Shown here one piece after another: positions 16,514 through 25,491 of a stretch of DNA of 39,194 nt; the stretch's first letter is position 1, and every line of letters starts with the position of its first letter. Position numbers and translations under genes: made by a program. The DNA is from JAAYYM01 sp964638005 (GTDB lineage Bacteria; Bacillota; Clostridia; Lachnospirales; Lachnospiraceae): assembly GCA_964638005.1 (NCBI GenBank), contig CAZWXS010000022.1, positions 1 to 39,194 on the forward strand, read 5' to 3'. Under the pieces are notes generated by a model. That model did no database searches and was not told the origin of the DNA. It saw only the letters and a program-made list of their open reading frames with translations.

Positions 16514-17947
16514 CTAATAAGCTTTGCCCCAGTATACCAAGGTTTTGGCAGGTTTGCCGCAGCAGACGCATGTATCTGCGATGTGTTCCTGTTCGAATGG
16601 CATACAGCGTGAGGTTGCTCCGTATTTTTCCTTGATTGCTTCTTCACAGGCTACATCACCGCACCACATCGCTTTGACAAATCCGGGCTTTTCAGCCAGT
16701 GTTTTTTCAAATTCCGCTGTCGTTGCCGCACTGTAAGTATGGTTTTCAAGATGATTCTTTGCTCTTGTGAGCATATCTGCCTGTACTGTTTCCAGTATTT
16801 CTTTTACCTTTGTCTCTATTTCATCCAATGATACAATCATCTTTTCTCTTGTATCACGACGTACGATTACGCACTGATTTGATTCTATGTCCTTAGGTCC
16901 TATTTCCACACGGATCGGTATTCCACGCATTTCCTGCTCGGAGAATTTCCATCCGGGACTCTTGTCACTGTCATCCAGCTTCACTCTGAACGCACCTAAC
17001 TTCTCTTTGATCTCTGCAGCCTTTTCAAGGACGCCTTCCTTCTTCTGCTGAATCGGAATGATCATGACCTGTGTCGGCGCCACTCTCGGCGGAAGTACCA
17101 AACCACTGTTGTCACCATGTACCATGATGATTGCACCGATGATTCTGGTAGACATACCCCATGAAGTCTGATTTACATATTTTAGCTGATTGTCTTTATC
17201 TGCATACTGTATCTCAAATGCCTTGGCAAATCCGTCTCCGAAATTATGGCTTGTACCGGACTGCAGTGCCTTGCCGTCATGCATCAGGGCTTCTATCGTA
17301 TAGGTTGCTTCTGCTCCTGCGAATTTTTCTTTATCTGTCTTTCTTCCCTTGATGACGGGAAGAGAAAGCACCTTTTCACAGAAATCAGCGTATACATTCA
17401 GCATCTGCTCTGTTCTTGCTTCTGCTTCCCCAGCCGTTGCATGTGCCGTATGCCCTTCCTGCCACAAAAATTCTCTGGAGCGAAGGAACGGTCTGGTCGT
17501 CTTCTCCCAACGAACAACACTGCACCATTGATTATATAATTTCGGAAGGTCTCTGTATGACTGAATATCATTTGCATAGAAATCGCAGAACAATGTCTCT
17601 GATGTCGGTCTGACACACATTCTCTCCTGTAAAGGTTCCAGTCCGCCATGCGTCACCCATGCTACCTCAGGTGCAAAGCCCTCGACATGATCCTTTTCCT
17701 TCTGTAAGAGGCTCTCCGGAATAAACATCGGCATATACACATTCTCAACGCCTGTTTCCTTGAACATATCGTCAAGCTGCCTCTGTATCAGTTCCCATAT
17801 GGCATACCCTGCGGGCTTGATTACCATACATCCCTTTACATTAGAATAATCAATTAACTCTGCTTTTTTTACTACATCCGTGTACCATTGTGCAAAATCC
17901 TCTTCCATGGATGTAATCGCCTCTACCAACTTCTTGTCATCAGCCAT
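16514..17947 (-). CDS. proS: Prolyl-tRNA synthetase, archaeal/eukaryotic type
   Basis: Charges tRNA-Pro with proline. The 477-aa protein lacks the editing (INS) domain of the long bacterial form and carries the C-terminal zinc-ribbon-like extension of the archaeal/eukaryotic type (WCGDVACEE, ATSRCMPFEQ, DTCVCCGKPA), ending in the characteristic Tyr (WGKAY). Class II motifs are visible: motif 2 in VVRWEKTTRPFLRSREFLWQ and motif 3 around GLVLPPRVAPTQV. The ATG at 17947 has AAGGAGA upstream and matches family starts; in-frame codons further upstream lie within the promoter. It has its own strong promoter. Confidence 0.95.
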   Translation of the reverse strand: MADDKKLVEAITSMEEDFAQWYTDVVKKAELIDYSNVKGCMVIKPAGYAIWELIQRQLDDMFKETGVENVYMPMFIPESLLQKEKDHVEGFAPEVAWVTHGGLEPLQERMCVRPTSETLFCDFYANDIQSYRDLPKLYNQWCSVVRWEKTTRPFLRSREFLWQEGHTAHATAGEAEARTEQMLNVYADFCEKVLSLPVIKGRKTDKEKFAGAEATYTIEALMHDGKALQSGTSHNFGDGFAKAFEIQYADKDNQLKYVNQTSWGMSTRIIGAIIMVHGDNSGLVLPPRVAPTQVMIIPIQQKKEGVLEKAAEIKEKLGAFRVKLDDSDKSPGWKFSEQEMRGIPIRVEIGPKDIESNQCVIVRRDTREKMIVSLDEIETKVKEILETVQADMLTRAKNHLENHTYSAATTAEFEKTLAEKPGFVKAMWCGDVACEEAIKEKYGATSRCMPFEQEHIADTCVCCGKPAKTLVYWGKAY

Positions 17948-17987
17948 TTCATTCTCTCCTTCGTGTCTGCAAATTGAACATATCCCG

Positions 17988-18016
17988 ATTTTATTGCAAA
18001 CCATACCGTTTGTCAA
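17988..18016 (-). promoter_or_regulatory. proS promoter
   Basis: On the minus strand TTGACA (18011..18016) and TAAAAT (17988..17993) are separated by exactly 17 bases. The -35 overlaps the stop codon of the upstream AI-2E-type gene (TGA within TTGACA). No T-box or other long leader fits in the short untranslated region. Confidence 0.75.
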
Positions 18017-19050
18017 CTCTCATCCTTGTTTCCGGTCTTGCCGTAATAGCAGCTCAGCTCATATATGATCAACAATGAAATGGGTCCCATGATAATACCG
18101 GAGAGACCGTAGAGCTTGATTCCCACATAGATGGAAAGCATAATGACAATGGGATAGACTCCCAGTTTCTTTCCGATCAGCTTCGGCTCCAACAGTTCCC
18201 TGCTCAGTGCACAGACGATAAAGAGGATTCCCAATATCAATGCATTGGTATAGTTCTGATTAATGATTTCAATCAATGTCCACGGAATCAATACCAATCC
18301 TGTCCCGATGAACGGAAGAGCATCCAGCAGTCCGATGATCAGACCTATCATCAACGCATATGGATTGCCGGTCATCCATAGTCCGACCGTACAGAGAATA
18401 CTCGTTATGAGCATGATGACGAGTTGTGATTTGACAAATGTGCCTATGGCTGATGCTACCTTCTGCACGATCTCACATAAGACCGAAAATCCTTTGTATC
18501 TCCTGCAGTTTTCCTTTATGAGTTCCAGATCCTTAGCCAACAGTACGACAGAAATCACCGCAATCATGACAGCTCCTACAAATTCTGCCGCTCCCTTTAC
18601 ATAGAAAAAAGAGTCATTCATCAGATTCGGGATGATATCAATCTGCATGTTATCCACCATCAGATTGATGTTATCCAATACCAGAGTCTCGATATTGACC
18701 GCATCAATCCCAAATGTCTGCTCCATCGCCTGGCAGGAATGTCTGACCATCCTGCACAGCTCTCCCTCATAGACATTGATGCGTGAAAACAGCTTCTTAA
18801 TCTGCCCCAGTATTCCATCACACGCAAACCAGATCAAAGTCAGGGCAAGGCCTCCCGTCACGATCACAATGAATGTTGCCGCAATCCCTCTGTTGATCTT
18901 TAGTCTCCGGTGCATCCACTCAACACACGGATTGATGATCATCACTATGATTCCTGCCAATAAAAAAGGAATGAAGAGAGGTACGAGATACTTCATTCCC
19001 AAATATACACCTGCGATAATTCCCAATGGAACTAAATATTTTTTTTGCAT
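18013..19050 (-). CDS. AI-2E-family transporter (UPF0118 permease)
   Basis: Polytopic membrane protein of 345 aa with the UPF0118/AI-2E exporter layout. There are N-terminal hydrophobic segments (YLVPLFIPFLLAGIIVMII; GIAATFIVIVTGGLALTLIW), a central soluble segment, then a hydrophobic C-terminal half with the family motif ALPFIGTGLVLIPW and LEPKLIGKKLGVYPIVIMLS. Family members export AI-2, or exchange Na+/Li+ for H+, so the substrate cannot be named. The ATG at 19050 was chosen because AAGGTGG sits five bases upstream; three in-frame codons before it would start at GTG. It ends the kinase-regulator-pseudouridine synthase operon. Confidence 0.87.
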   Translation of the reverse strand: MQKKYLVPLGIIAGVYLGMKYLVPLFIPFLLAGIIVMIINPCVEWMHRRLKINRGIAATFIVIVTGGLALTLIWFACDGILGQIKKLFSRINVYEGELCRMVRHSCQAMEQTFGIDAVNIETLVLDNINLMVDNMQIDIIPNLMNDSFFYVKGAAEFVGAVMIAVISVVLLAKDLELIKENCRRYKGFSVLCEIVQKVASAIGTFVKSQLVIMLITSILCTVGLWMTGNPYALMIGLIIGLLDALPFIGTGLVLIPWTLIEIINQNYTNALILGILFIVCALSRELLEPKLIGKKLGVYPIVIMLSIYVGIKLYGLSGIIMGPISLLIIYELSCYYGKTGNKDES

Positions 19051-19090
19051 GTCTACCACCTTGGTGATAGTATTTGCAACTGCTTCTGAT

Positions 19091-19777
19091 TTATACCGTT
19101 ATTTTCCGAAATATCTCTGCCGTCGGCTCAATTTCAAAATTCATTTCCCGATGTGTCTTCGGATGCATCAGGCTTAACCGGTAGGCACACAGTGCAATGC
19201 CCTTGCACGCTTCGTCCCTGTCACCGCTGTAGCCATACTTATAGTCATTCACCAATGGCATTCCCCGATGCGCAAACTGTACTCTGATCTGATGATGACG
19301 GCCTGTGATCAACTCGATTCTGACGAGATGCTTTCCTTCGGATTCATTGCTTCCGATCAAACTGTATCTTAGTTCGGCCGGCTTTGCACCCGGCGTTCCT
19401 TTGCTTACGACCTTTGAAGTATTATCCCTTCCGTTCTTGATCAGGTAGTCTGTCAAAGTACCTTCTTGCTGCATTATTTCTCCATATACAACAGCATAAT
19501 AATACTTCTTCATTGTATGTTCTGTTATCTGTCTGCTCAGTTCGGCGGCTGACCACGGTGTCTTTGCAAATACCAGTATCCCCTCCACGCCCTGATCCAA
19601 ACGATGGATGAGTCCGACATAAACATCTCCCCGGCTTTTTAAATCCTGATTCTTCGTGCACAGGTAATTCTTCAATTCACTGACCATATCCTTCTCGCCG
19701 ATCTTACTCGTCTGCGTTGCAACTGCTGACGGCTTGTGGCAGACTATGATATCATCATCCTCATATAATACCTTCAT
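19091..19777 (-). CDS. RluA-family pseudouridine synthase
   Basis: Modifies uridine to pseudouridine in rRNA or tRNA. The 228-aa catalytic domain carries the RluA signature HRLDQGVEGILVFAK with the nucleophilic Asp, the VCHKPSAV start segment and the RIELITGRHHQIRVQFAHRG motif. There is no S4 domain, so it is the short form, and the exact target site is unknown. It follows the response regulator by nine bases; its ribosome site (AGGAAG) overlaps that gene's stop codon. Confidence 0.92.
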   Translation of the reverse strand: MKVLYEDDDIIVCHKPSAVATQTSKIGEKDMVSELKNYLCTKNQDLKSRGDVYVGLIHRLDQGVEGILVFAKTPWSAAELSRQITEHTMKKYYYAVVYGEIMQQEGTLTDYLIKNGRDNTSKVVSKGTPGAKPAELRYSLIGSNESEGKHLVRIELITGRHHQIRVQFAHRGMPLVNDYKYGYSGDRDEACKGIALCAYRLSLMHPKTHREMNFEIEPTAEIFRKITV

Positions 19778-19786
19778 GTCGACTTC

Positions 19787-20476
19787 CTAGATCTTGAACC
19801 GATATCCAACACCCCAAATGGTTTCGATGTATTGCGGTTTTGTCGTATCGAATTCGATCTTCTCTCTGATTTTCTTAATGTGTACCGTGACGGTCGCGAT
19901 ATCCCCGATGGAATCCATATCCCAAATTTCCCGGAACAGCTCCTCTTTCGTATATACATGATTTGGATTCTGTGCCAGAAATGTCAACAGGTCAAATTCT
20001 TTCGTTGTAAAGTTCTTTTCTTCTCCGTCGACATATACCCTGCGGGCTGTCTTATCAATCCGCAGACCTCTGATCTCAATGATCTCATTCGAATTCGCAT
20101 TGCTTCCAATGAGCCTTTCATATCTTGCCAGATGAGCCTTTACACGAGCTACAAGTTCGCTTGGGCTAAATGGTTTCGTGATGTAATCATCCGCACCGAG
20201 ACCCAGTCCCCTGATCTTATCAATATCATCCTTCTTGGCTGATACCATGATAATCGGAATGTTCTTTGCAACACGAATCTGCTTACATATTTCAAATCCG
20301 TCTACATTCGGCAGCATCAGATCCAGTATAAACAGGTCAAAATCCTCCGAAAGTGCTCTGGCAAGTCCTGTATCCCCTGAATTCTCAATCTCCACTTCAA
20401 ATCCCGATAGTTCTAAATAGTCCTTTTCCAACTCTGCAATTGATTCCTCATCTTCTACAATTAGAATTCTATTCAT
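19787..20476 (-). CDS. OmpR/PhoB-family response regulator
   Basis: A 229-aa two-component regulator. In the receiver domain (1-115), D9, phospho-acceptor D52 (ILDLMLPNVDG), S79 and K101 (TKPFSP) are all present. The C-terminal winged helix (about 130-229) shows RRVYVDGEEKNFTTKEFDLL, then FREIWD, VTVHIKKIREKI and IWGVGYRFKI, the OmpR/PhoB DNA-binding fold. It is translated together with the sensor kinase encoded just upstream; the kinase stop overlaps its start by eight bases. The regulon is unknown. Confidence 0.95.
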   Translation of the reverse strand: MNRILIVEDEESIAELEKDYLELSGFEVEIENSGDTGLARALSEDFDLFILDLMLPNVDGFEICKQIRVAKNIPIIMVSAKKDDIDKIRGLGLGADDYITKPFSPSELVARVKAHLARYERLIGSNANSNEIIEIRGLRIDKTARRVYVDGEEKNFTTKEFDLLTFLAQNPNHVYTKEELFREIWDMDSIGDIATVTVHIKKIREKIEFDTTKPQYIETIWGVGYRFKI

Positions 20477-21959
20477 TTTCTACTGCCTCCTGGTATTTTC
20501 TTAAACAAAAGTGTATGGTTGTTCCGATTCCTTCCTTGCTGGTGGCCCATATATAGCCGCCGTGGTCCTCTATGATCTTCTTAACTATGGATAATCCGAT
20601 ACCGCTGCCGCCCTGTGCTGAATTCCTGGAGGCATCTGTTCGGTAAAATCTCTCAAATATATTGGGCAGATCTTTTGCCGCAATTCCTTTTCCGTTGTCT
20701 TCAATCTCTACCTGGATTGCATCCCCTATGTCATTGATGCTGATATCTATGATACCCTTGGGCTTGTCAATATACTTGATCGAATTGCCGATGATATTGT
20801 TGATAACCCTTCTTAACTGCTCCGGATCTGCTATGATGCGGATGTCTTTGTCCAGATAGTTCGAATAATGGAATTCTATATTCTTCTCTTCCAGCTCCAA
20901 ACCTACTTCCTCAACGCAGTCACGGAAATAGTCATTTACATTGATGCGATGGAAATTATACGGAATACGGTTCGTATCAATTCTGGAATATAAGGTCAGT
21001 TCGTTGATCAGTCGATCCATCTCATTTGCCTTATTATAGATGGTCTTGATATACTTCTCCATCTTCTCCGGTGTATCCGCCACACCGTCCATGATTCCCT
21101 CTACATATCCTTTGATTGCTGTAATAGGAGTTTTCAGATCATGCGAAATATTGCTGACAAGTTCCCGATTCTCTGTATCATATTGAATCTTTGATTCGGT
21201 TGTGTCCTTCAGCCGCTTGCGCATCTCTTCAAAATCCTGACACAGATGACCGATTTCATCCTGACTGTCCGTCTCGATGGAAAAGTCCAGATTGCCCTCT
21301 GCAATCTTCTGCATCGCCGTATTGAGCTTGTGTACCGGAATAACAATACTTCTGTAGATCCAAGAGGTCATAAAGATGCTGGTCAATATCAAAATCAGAG
21401 TAATTGCCAATATCATATCCAAAATGAAAGAATTCGGCAACAAACTGTTCAATCGTGTAATGATAAACGCACTGCCGTAATCTCCGTCCGGAAACAGGAA
21501 ATCAACCTGTTTGATCAGTCTCTGATGATCACCGAAATAGTATTCCCCGTTTTCCGAGTAACTGTCCTCCTCATACAAGGGCAGATTATTCTCCAAAAAC
21601 GACAGATCTTCCTCACTGCCTATGTAATAGATTTCGCTTCCCTTTCTGACGAGCAAATAGGACGATTTCTTCTGTAATTCCTCATTTACAGTATTCAGAT
21701 ATTCCATATCTTCAAGCTGTCCGGGATTGCTGACTGCAACACGTTTCAACTGATGATAGATCAGCTTAGTAACCTTACTGAATGCCTGTACGGAATTCGT
21801 CAATACTCCATAGCTGTATTGTTCTCTCTCGATTCCATATGTCTGCTCAATATTGCGCAACTGCACAAACCCCAATACATAGATTGCAGCAGAAGCAAGA
21901 ATGATTGGAATGACTACGATCGTGCATGCAGTTATAGTCAGCTTGGTCTTGAGTTTCAT
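20469..21959 (-). CDS. Sensor histidine kinase
   Basis: Membrane sensor kinase of 496 aa. It has one membrane segment at about 8-30, an extracellular sensor region of roughly 145 residues, a second membrane segment at about 175-198, then HAMP. The H-box is NISHDLKTPITAIKG with the phospho-His near 272. The ATPase domain shows RRVINNIIGNSIKY (N box), EDNGKGI (G1) and GGSGIGLSIVKKI (G2). It would phosphorylate the regulator encoded immediately downstream. The start codon has no ribosome site, and a TATAAT lies only eight bases upstream of it, which suggests a leaderless mRNA. Confidence 0.95.
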   Translation of the reverse strand: MKLKTKLTITACTIVVIPIILASAAIYVLGFVQLRNIEQTYGIEREQYSYGVLTNSVQAFSKVTKLIYHQLKRVAVSNPGQLEDMEYLNTVNEELQKKSSYLLVRKGSEIYYIGSEEDLSFLENNLPLYEEDSYSENGEYYFGDHQRLIKQVDFLFPDGDYGSAFIITRLNSLLPNSFILDMILAITLILILTSIFMTSWIYRSIVIPVHKLNTAMQKIAEGNLDFSIETDSQDEIGHLCQDFEEMRKRLKDTTESKIQYDTENRELVSNISHDLKTPITAIKGYVEGIMDGVADTPEKMEKYIKTIYNKANEMDRLINELTLYSRIDTNRIPYNFHRINVNDYFRDCVEEVGLELEEKNIEFHYSNYLDKDIRIIADPEQLRRVINNIIGNSIKYIDKPKGIIDISINDIGDAIQVEIEDNGKGIAAKDLPNIFERFYRTDASRNSAQGGSGIGLSIVKKIIEDHGGYIWATSKEGIGTTIHFCLRKYQEAVENE

Positions 21960-21966
21960 AATAAGT

Positions 21967-22003
21967 AATTATAGCATATGTAATTGTCAATATAACTATA
22001 ATT
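21967..22003. promoter_or_regulatory. Palindromic promoter region before the sensor kinase gene
   Basis: AATTATAG (21967..21974) and CTATAATT (21996..22003) are perfect inverted copies 21 bases apart. The left arm gives a TATAAT on the minus strand (21968..21973, preceded by TATGC) eight bases from the kinase ATG. The right arm gives a TATAAT on the plus strand. A TTGACA lies between them on the minus strand at too short a distance (11) for that -10. The repeat could also be a regulator site. Confidence 0.45.
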
Positions 22004-22046
22004 CCTCTAAATTATTCTAAAAAGAATCTAAAATTGACCCCTTCTA

Positions 22047-22096
22047 TTGACAAAATCAGTGTATATGCTATACTTAATATTAGTAATCGTTATTGA
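22047..22096 (+). promoter_or_regulatory. perR promoter and possible Per box
   Basis: TTGACA (22047..22052), 16 bases, TATACT (22069..22074, preceded by TGC) is a near-consensus promoter. Just downstream, TAGTAATCGTTATTG (22081..22095) is an imperfect palindrome that matches about two thirds of the TTATAAT-N-ATTATAA Per box consensus. Autorepression by PerR is known in Bacillus; here it is inferred. Confidence 0.55.
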
Positions 22097-22115
22097 AATT
22101 AAGGAGGTGAAACCT

Positions 22116-22493
22116 TTGGTATTAAAATACAGTCGTCAGCGGGAAGCCATCAAAGACTATCTGATGACCCGTAAGGACCACCCTACTGCAGATGTCGTAT
22201 ACATGAATGTCCGTCAGGAATTTCCCAACATCAGTCTCGGTACCGTATATCGTAATCTCACGCTGCTATCGGATATCGGTGAAATACTCAAGATCAATAT
22301 GGGCGACGGAGCGGATCATTTTGATGCAAACATTGCTCCTCACTATCATTTTATCTGCACGGAATGTGGAAATGTCATTGATCTGGATATGAAAAGCATT
22401 GAAAAAATCAATGATATCGCCGGTGCGGATTTCAACGGAACAATCGCCGGACACATCACATATTTCTACGGTAAATGCGGAAATTGCAAATAA
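22116..22493 (+). CDS. perR: Fur-family peroxide-stress repressor PerR
   Basis: Metal-dependent repressor of 125 aa that senses hydrogen peroxide. The N-terminal winged helix contains TADVVYMNVRQEFPNISLGT and VYRNLTLL. The regulatory site is of PerR type: HFDANIAPHYHF supplies Asp and His ligands, and an Asp (VIDLD) stands where Fur has Glu. Two CxxC pairs (CTECG, CGNCK) make the structural zinc site. I place the start at TTG 22116 because AAGGAGGTG lies directly upstream and family proteins begin about here; the in-frame ATG at 22047 lies inside the promoter. It has its own promoter and diverges from the kinase operon. Confidence 0.9.
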   Translation: MVLKYSRQREAIKDYLMTRKDHPTADVVYMNVRQEFPNISLGTVYRNLTLLSDIGEILKINMGDGADHFDANIAPHYHFICTECGNVIDLDMKSIEKINDIAGADFNGTIAGHITYFYGKCGNCK

Positions 22494-22508
22494 CCGACAT
22501 ACTCAAAA

Positions 22509-23465
22509 TTATGAAATACGATTTCTGTTTTCACCCTTTGTATATGCTATGATATTTTGATATACCTCATCCATCACACGTGCGCGGGCTTCTGTTGTCG
22601 CCCATGCAATGTGTGGTGTGATGAGTAATTTATTGCTGTCTTTAATCCTTCCAAGCGGATTGTCTGCCCGCATCGGCTCCGCCGACAATACATCCAGAGC
22701 TGCCCCCGCGAGCATATCCTGCTCCAGAGCAGTCGCAAGATCTGCCTCGTTTACGATCGGTCCTCGTCCCATATTGATAAAATAAGCCGACGGTTTCATT
22801 TTCTTAAATGCTTCCAGTGTCATCAGATTTCTTGTTCTGTCATTCAACGGTGCATGAACAGAGATGATATCCGATGTTGCAAGCAATGTATCAAAATCTA
22901 CCTGCTCATAATCCGTTGTACTGTTCTTTCCGCTGGTAGAATAATAGATGACTCTGCAGCCAAATGCTTCTGCTGCCTTTGCAACACCTCTGCCAATCTC
23001 TCCAAGTCCTATGATGCCCCAAGTCTTATCTTTGATCTCAATAAAACGTTCGCTGAAATGCGTAAATATCTCACATTTTGCATAACTGCCTGATTTGACA
23101 TAATGATCATAGTAATTCAGTTTTTCCAACACATAAAAGAGAGTTGCAAATGTATGCTGCACTACACTGGCTGTTGAATAGCCCTTTACGTTACAGACAG
23201 CAATTCCTCTGCTCTTACAATAAGCAGCATCTACATTATCCGAGCCGGTGGCTGTCAGGCAGATCAGTTTCAGGCCGGACAGATCAGCGATTGTACTTTC
23301 ATTCATAGGCAGTTTATTGACAATCAGAACATCTGCACCCTGTCCTCTCTCTACGATCTGCTCCGGTGCCGTCATATCATATTCCACGAACTCTCCCAGA
23401 TTATGAAACTGACTGACATCTACATCATACCCTACATTAATTCGCTCTAATGCTACTACCTTCAT
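22509..23465 (-). CDS. D-isomer-specific 2-hydroxyacid dehydrogenase
   Basis: NAD(P)-dependent oxidoreductase of 318 aa. The Rossmann motif is WGIIGLGEIGRGVAKAAEAFG with a Gly-x-Gly-xx-Gly turn. The substrate Arg is in FINMGRGPIVNEADL, and the catalytic Glu and His are in DVLSAEP and TPHIAWAT. It is closest to glycerate dehydrogenase/hydroxypyruvate reductase types. The ATG at 23465 has AGAGG upstream; the frame stays open into the terminator and the end of pgi upstream, but that stretch is non-coding for this protein. Substrate (hydroxypyruvate, glyoxylate or another keto acid) cannot be fixed. It is convergent with perR. Confidence 0.9.
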   Translation of the reverse strand: MKVVALERINVGYDVDVSQFHNLGEFVEYDMTAPEQIVERGQGADVLIVNKLPMNESTIADLSGLKLICLTATGSDNVDAAYCKSRGIAVCNVKGYSTASVVQHTFATLFYVLEKLNYYDHYVKSGSYAKCEIFTHFSERFIEIKDKTWGIIGLGEIGRGVAKAAEAFGCRVIYYSTSGKNSTTDYEQVDFDTLLATSDIISVHAPLNDRTRNLMTLEAFKKMKPSAYFINMGRGPIVNEADLATALEQDMLAGAALDVLSAEPMRADNPLGRIKDSNKLLITPHIAWATTEARARVMDEVYQNIIAYTKGENRNRIS

Positions 23466-23513
23466 ACGCACAACCTCTCTTTCTCCTTGATCATCATCAA
23501 TATACTCTTCTTT

Positions 23514-23555
23514 TTTATTAAAAATCTTCCGACCATTCTGCACGGTCGGAAGATT
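23514..23555 (-). terminator. Terminator after pgi
   Basis: AATCTTCCGACC (23523..23534) and GGTCGGAAGATT (23544..23555) make a perfect 12-bp stem with a 9-base loop. On the minus strand it is followed by TTTAATAAAAAAG, a short T-run. It separates pgi from the dehydrogenase gene. Confidence 0.85.
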
Positions 23556-23616
23556 CTTTGATTCATGACAATGAAAAGAGTGTAAAACATTCTTTTCATC
23601 GTTTACTCTGGTCTGA

Positions 23617-24966
23617 TTATAATCTCTTAAGCAATGCTTCTCTCTGAACCTCATAGCCAGGTTTGCCAAGCAATGCGAACATATTCTTCTTATAACTCTC
23701 AACGCCCGGCTGATTGAACGGATTCACGCCCAACAGGTATCCGCTTACACCGCATGCAAATTCAAAAAAGTAGAACAGTTGTCCCAAATAATATTCATTC
23801 ACTTCCGGAATATTGATAACGGTATTTGGTACATTTCCATCTGTATGTGCAAGAATGGTTCCGTTCATTGCACTTTTGTTGACAAAGTCTACCGACTTGC
23901 CTGCAAGATAATTCAATCCGTCAAGATCTACCGGCTCTTCACCGAGAATGATCTCTTCACGTGAAGTCTCGATATTGATAACCGTCTCAAACAAAGTTCT
24001 GGCACCGTCTTGGATAAACTGTCCCATGGAATGAAGATCTGTTGTCAGATCAACGCTTGCCGGGAAGATTCCCTTCTGATCCTTGCCTTCGCTCTCACCA
24101 TATAACTGTTTCCACCACTCAGACACAAAATGAACGCTCGGCTCATAATTTGCCATGATTTCGATTCCTTTTCCTTTTCTGAAAAGAATATTTCTGATGG
24201 CTGCATATTTCAGTGCATCATTGTCTGCAAAATCTGCATTGAGCGCCTGCTCTCTGCCTGCCTGTGCGCCTTCCATCAACTTGTTGATGTCTGCACCGCT
24301 GACTGCGATCGGCAGGAGTCCCACTGCTGTCAATACCGAGAAACGTCCTCCGACATCATCCGGAACTACAAAACTCTCATAGCCCTCTTCTGTAGCAAGA
24401 TTCTTCAAAGATCCCCTTGCCTTATCAGTCGTTGCATAAATTCTCTTTGCTGCTTCCGCCTTGCCGTACTTGTCCTCCATCATCTTCTTGAAGACACGGA
24501 ATGCAATGGCCGGCTCCGTCGTTGTTCCTGACTTGGAAATCATATTGATCGAGAAATCTCTGTCACCGATCACCTGCTTCAGATGATTGATATAGGTACT
24601 GCTGATGCTGTTGCCTACGAAATAAATCTCCGGTGTCTTTCTGATTTCCTTGGATACTGTATTATAGAAGCTGTGTCTCAAGAACTCAATCGCTGCTCTT
24701 GCACCCAGATAAGAGCCGCCGATACCGATAACCAATAATACCTCTGAATCAGACTTGATCTTCTCTGCTGCCTTTAATATTCTTGCAAATTCTTCTTTGT
24801 CATAATCAACCGGAAGGTCTATCCAGCCCAAGAAATCATTTCCCGCTCCGGATTTTGATACCAACTGCTCCTTTGCATCCTTTACAAGCTTGCTCATAAA
24901 TGTGACTTCGTCTTCACTGATAAATGAAGATGCCTTGCTGTAATCATATGTTACCTTGCTGCTCAT
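23617..24966 (-). CDS. pgi: Glucose-6-phosphate isomerase
   Basis: Glycolytic enzyme interconverting glucose-6-phosphate and fructose-6-phosphate, 449 aa, the usual size in Firmicutes. Sugar-isomerase motifs are evident: VIGIGGSYLGARA, MISKSGTTTEPAIAFRVF, DDVGGRFSVLTAVGLLP and FPASVDLTTDLHSMGQFIQ. The catalytic Glu/His region lies in YGESEGKDQKG and GTILAHTDGN. The start has AAAGGAGA upstream and a recognisable promoter. It is monocistronic, ended by a strong hairpin. Confidence 0.97.
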   Translation of the reverse strand: MSSKVTYDYSKASSFISEDEVTFMSKLVKDAKEQLVSKSGAGNDFLGWIDLPVDYDKEEFARILKAAEKIKSDSEVLLVIGIGGSYLGARAAIEFLRHSFYNTVSKEIRKTPEIYFVGNSISSTYINHLKQVIGDRDFSINMISKSGTTTEPAIAFRVFKKMMEDKYGKAEAAKRIYATTDKARGSLKNLATEEGYESFVVPDDVGGRFSVLTAVGLLPIAVSGADINKLMEGAQAGREQALNADFADNDALKYAAIRNILFRKGKGIEIMANYEPSVHFVSEWWKQLYGESEGKDQKGIFPASVDLTTDLHSMGQFIQDGARTLFETVINIETSREEIILGEEPVDLDGLNYLAGKSVDFVNKSAMNGTILAHTDGNVPNTVINIPEVNEYYLGQLFYFFEFACGVSGYLLGVNPFNQPGVESYKKNMFALLGKPGYEVQREALLKRL

Positions 24967-24998
24967 ACTATCTCTCCTTTGAATAGTTCATTTTGATA

Positions 24999-25027
24999 AG
25001 TGTAGCAAATACCTATTGTTTTAGCAA
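24999..25027 (-). promoter_or_regulatory. pgi promoter
   Basis: On the minus strand TTGCTA (25022..25027) and TACACT (24999..25004, with TGC immediately upstream) are 17 bases apart. The -35 overlaps the stop codon of the small membrane protein gene. Confidence 0.6.
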
Positions 25028-25323
25028 GATAAAATTTCCTGCAGGAACTCCTCTATCATCAGCTCATCCTGCGCACTGTCATCATTTTCCGTATCCTTTG
25101 CAGGCTTGTCCTCCAGAAGCATGCTGCGTTCTTCCTGTGTCAATTCTATCGGCTGTGACAGTGAAATATGTTGATTTCTGCTCTGTCTCTCCGTCAGACA
25201 GAATGTATGTATCATTTCCTTCATCTGTGCCATTTTTCTAATCAAGATACTGCCAAGAATTCCCCCACATAGAAATCCCGCCAGCAGAATACAAATAATA
25301 CTGTAATAAAAAAAATTATTCAT
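25021..25323 (-). CDS. Small single-pass membrane protein, unknown function
   Basis: A protein of 100 aa that I do not recognise. It has one hydrophobic segment near the N-terminus (YYSIICILLAGFLCGGILGS) followed by a basic, then acidic tail (ELTQEERSMLLEDKPAKDTE, DELMIEEFLQEIL), so the tail is probably cytoplasmic. The start at 25323 is chosen because GGAGAGG lies upstream; an ATG 27 bases further up is possible. A TATACT at 25360..25365 on the minus strand may be its -10. It lies between pgi and the divergent murG. Gly-rich transmembrane spacing (GFLCGGILG) hints at helix packing with a partner. Confidence 0.6.
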   Translation of the reverse strand: MNNFFYYSIICILLAGFLCGGILGSILIRKMAQMKEMIHTFCLTERQSRNQHISLSQPIELTQEERSMLLEDKPAKDTENDDSAQDELMIEEFLQEILSC

Positions 25324-25451
25324 CCTGTAATCTTCCTCTCCTCTCAGCATTCTGTATCCAGTATACTTGTTCCTGCCTGTTGAAAAAAGAAAAATCGTTC
25401 AACATATTTCTACATTTTATAAAAATCGTAGCGAAATAAAGGGATGTTTGC

Positions 25452-25457
25452 TATAAT
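25452..25457 (+). promoter_or_regulatory. Likely -10 element of the murG promoter
   Basis: A perfect TATAAT preceded by TGC (extended -10) lies 35 bases ahead of the murG start. The -35 position (25429..25434, TAGCGA) is poor, as is common with extended -10 promoters. Confidence 0.5.
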
Positions 25458-25491
25458 CATCCTAGATATGAGATCGGAGGATAATACTCTT

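Noticed and set aside
22047..22115. Longer PerR starting at ATG 22047
   Set aside because: These codons contain the promoter (TTGACA and TATACT) and precede a perfect AAGGAGGTG; TTG 22116 is the better start.
23466..23702. N-terminal extension of the 2-hydroxyacid dehydrogenase
   Set aside because: It runs through the pgi terminator and into the pgi 3' end, has no family similarity, and the ATG at 23465 has its own ribosome site.
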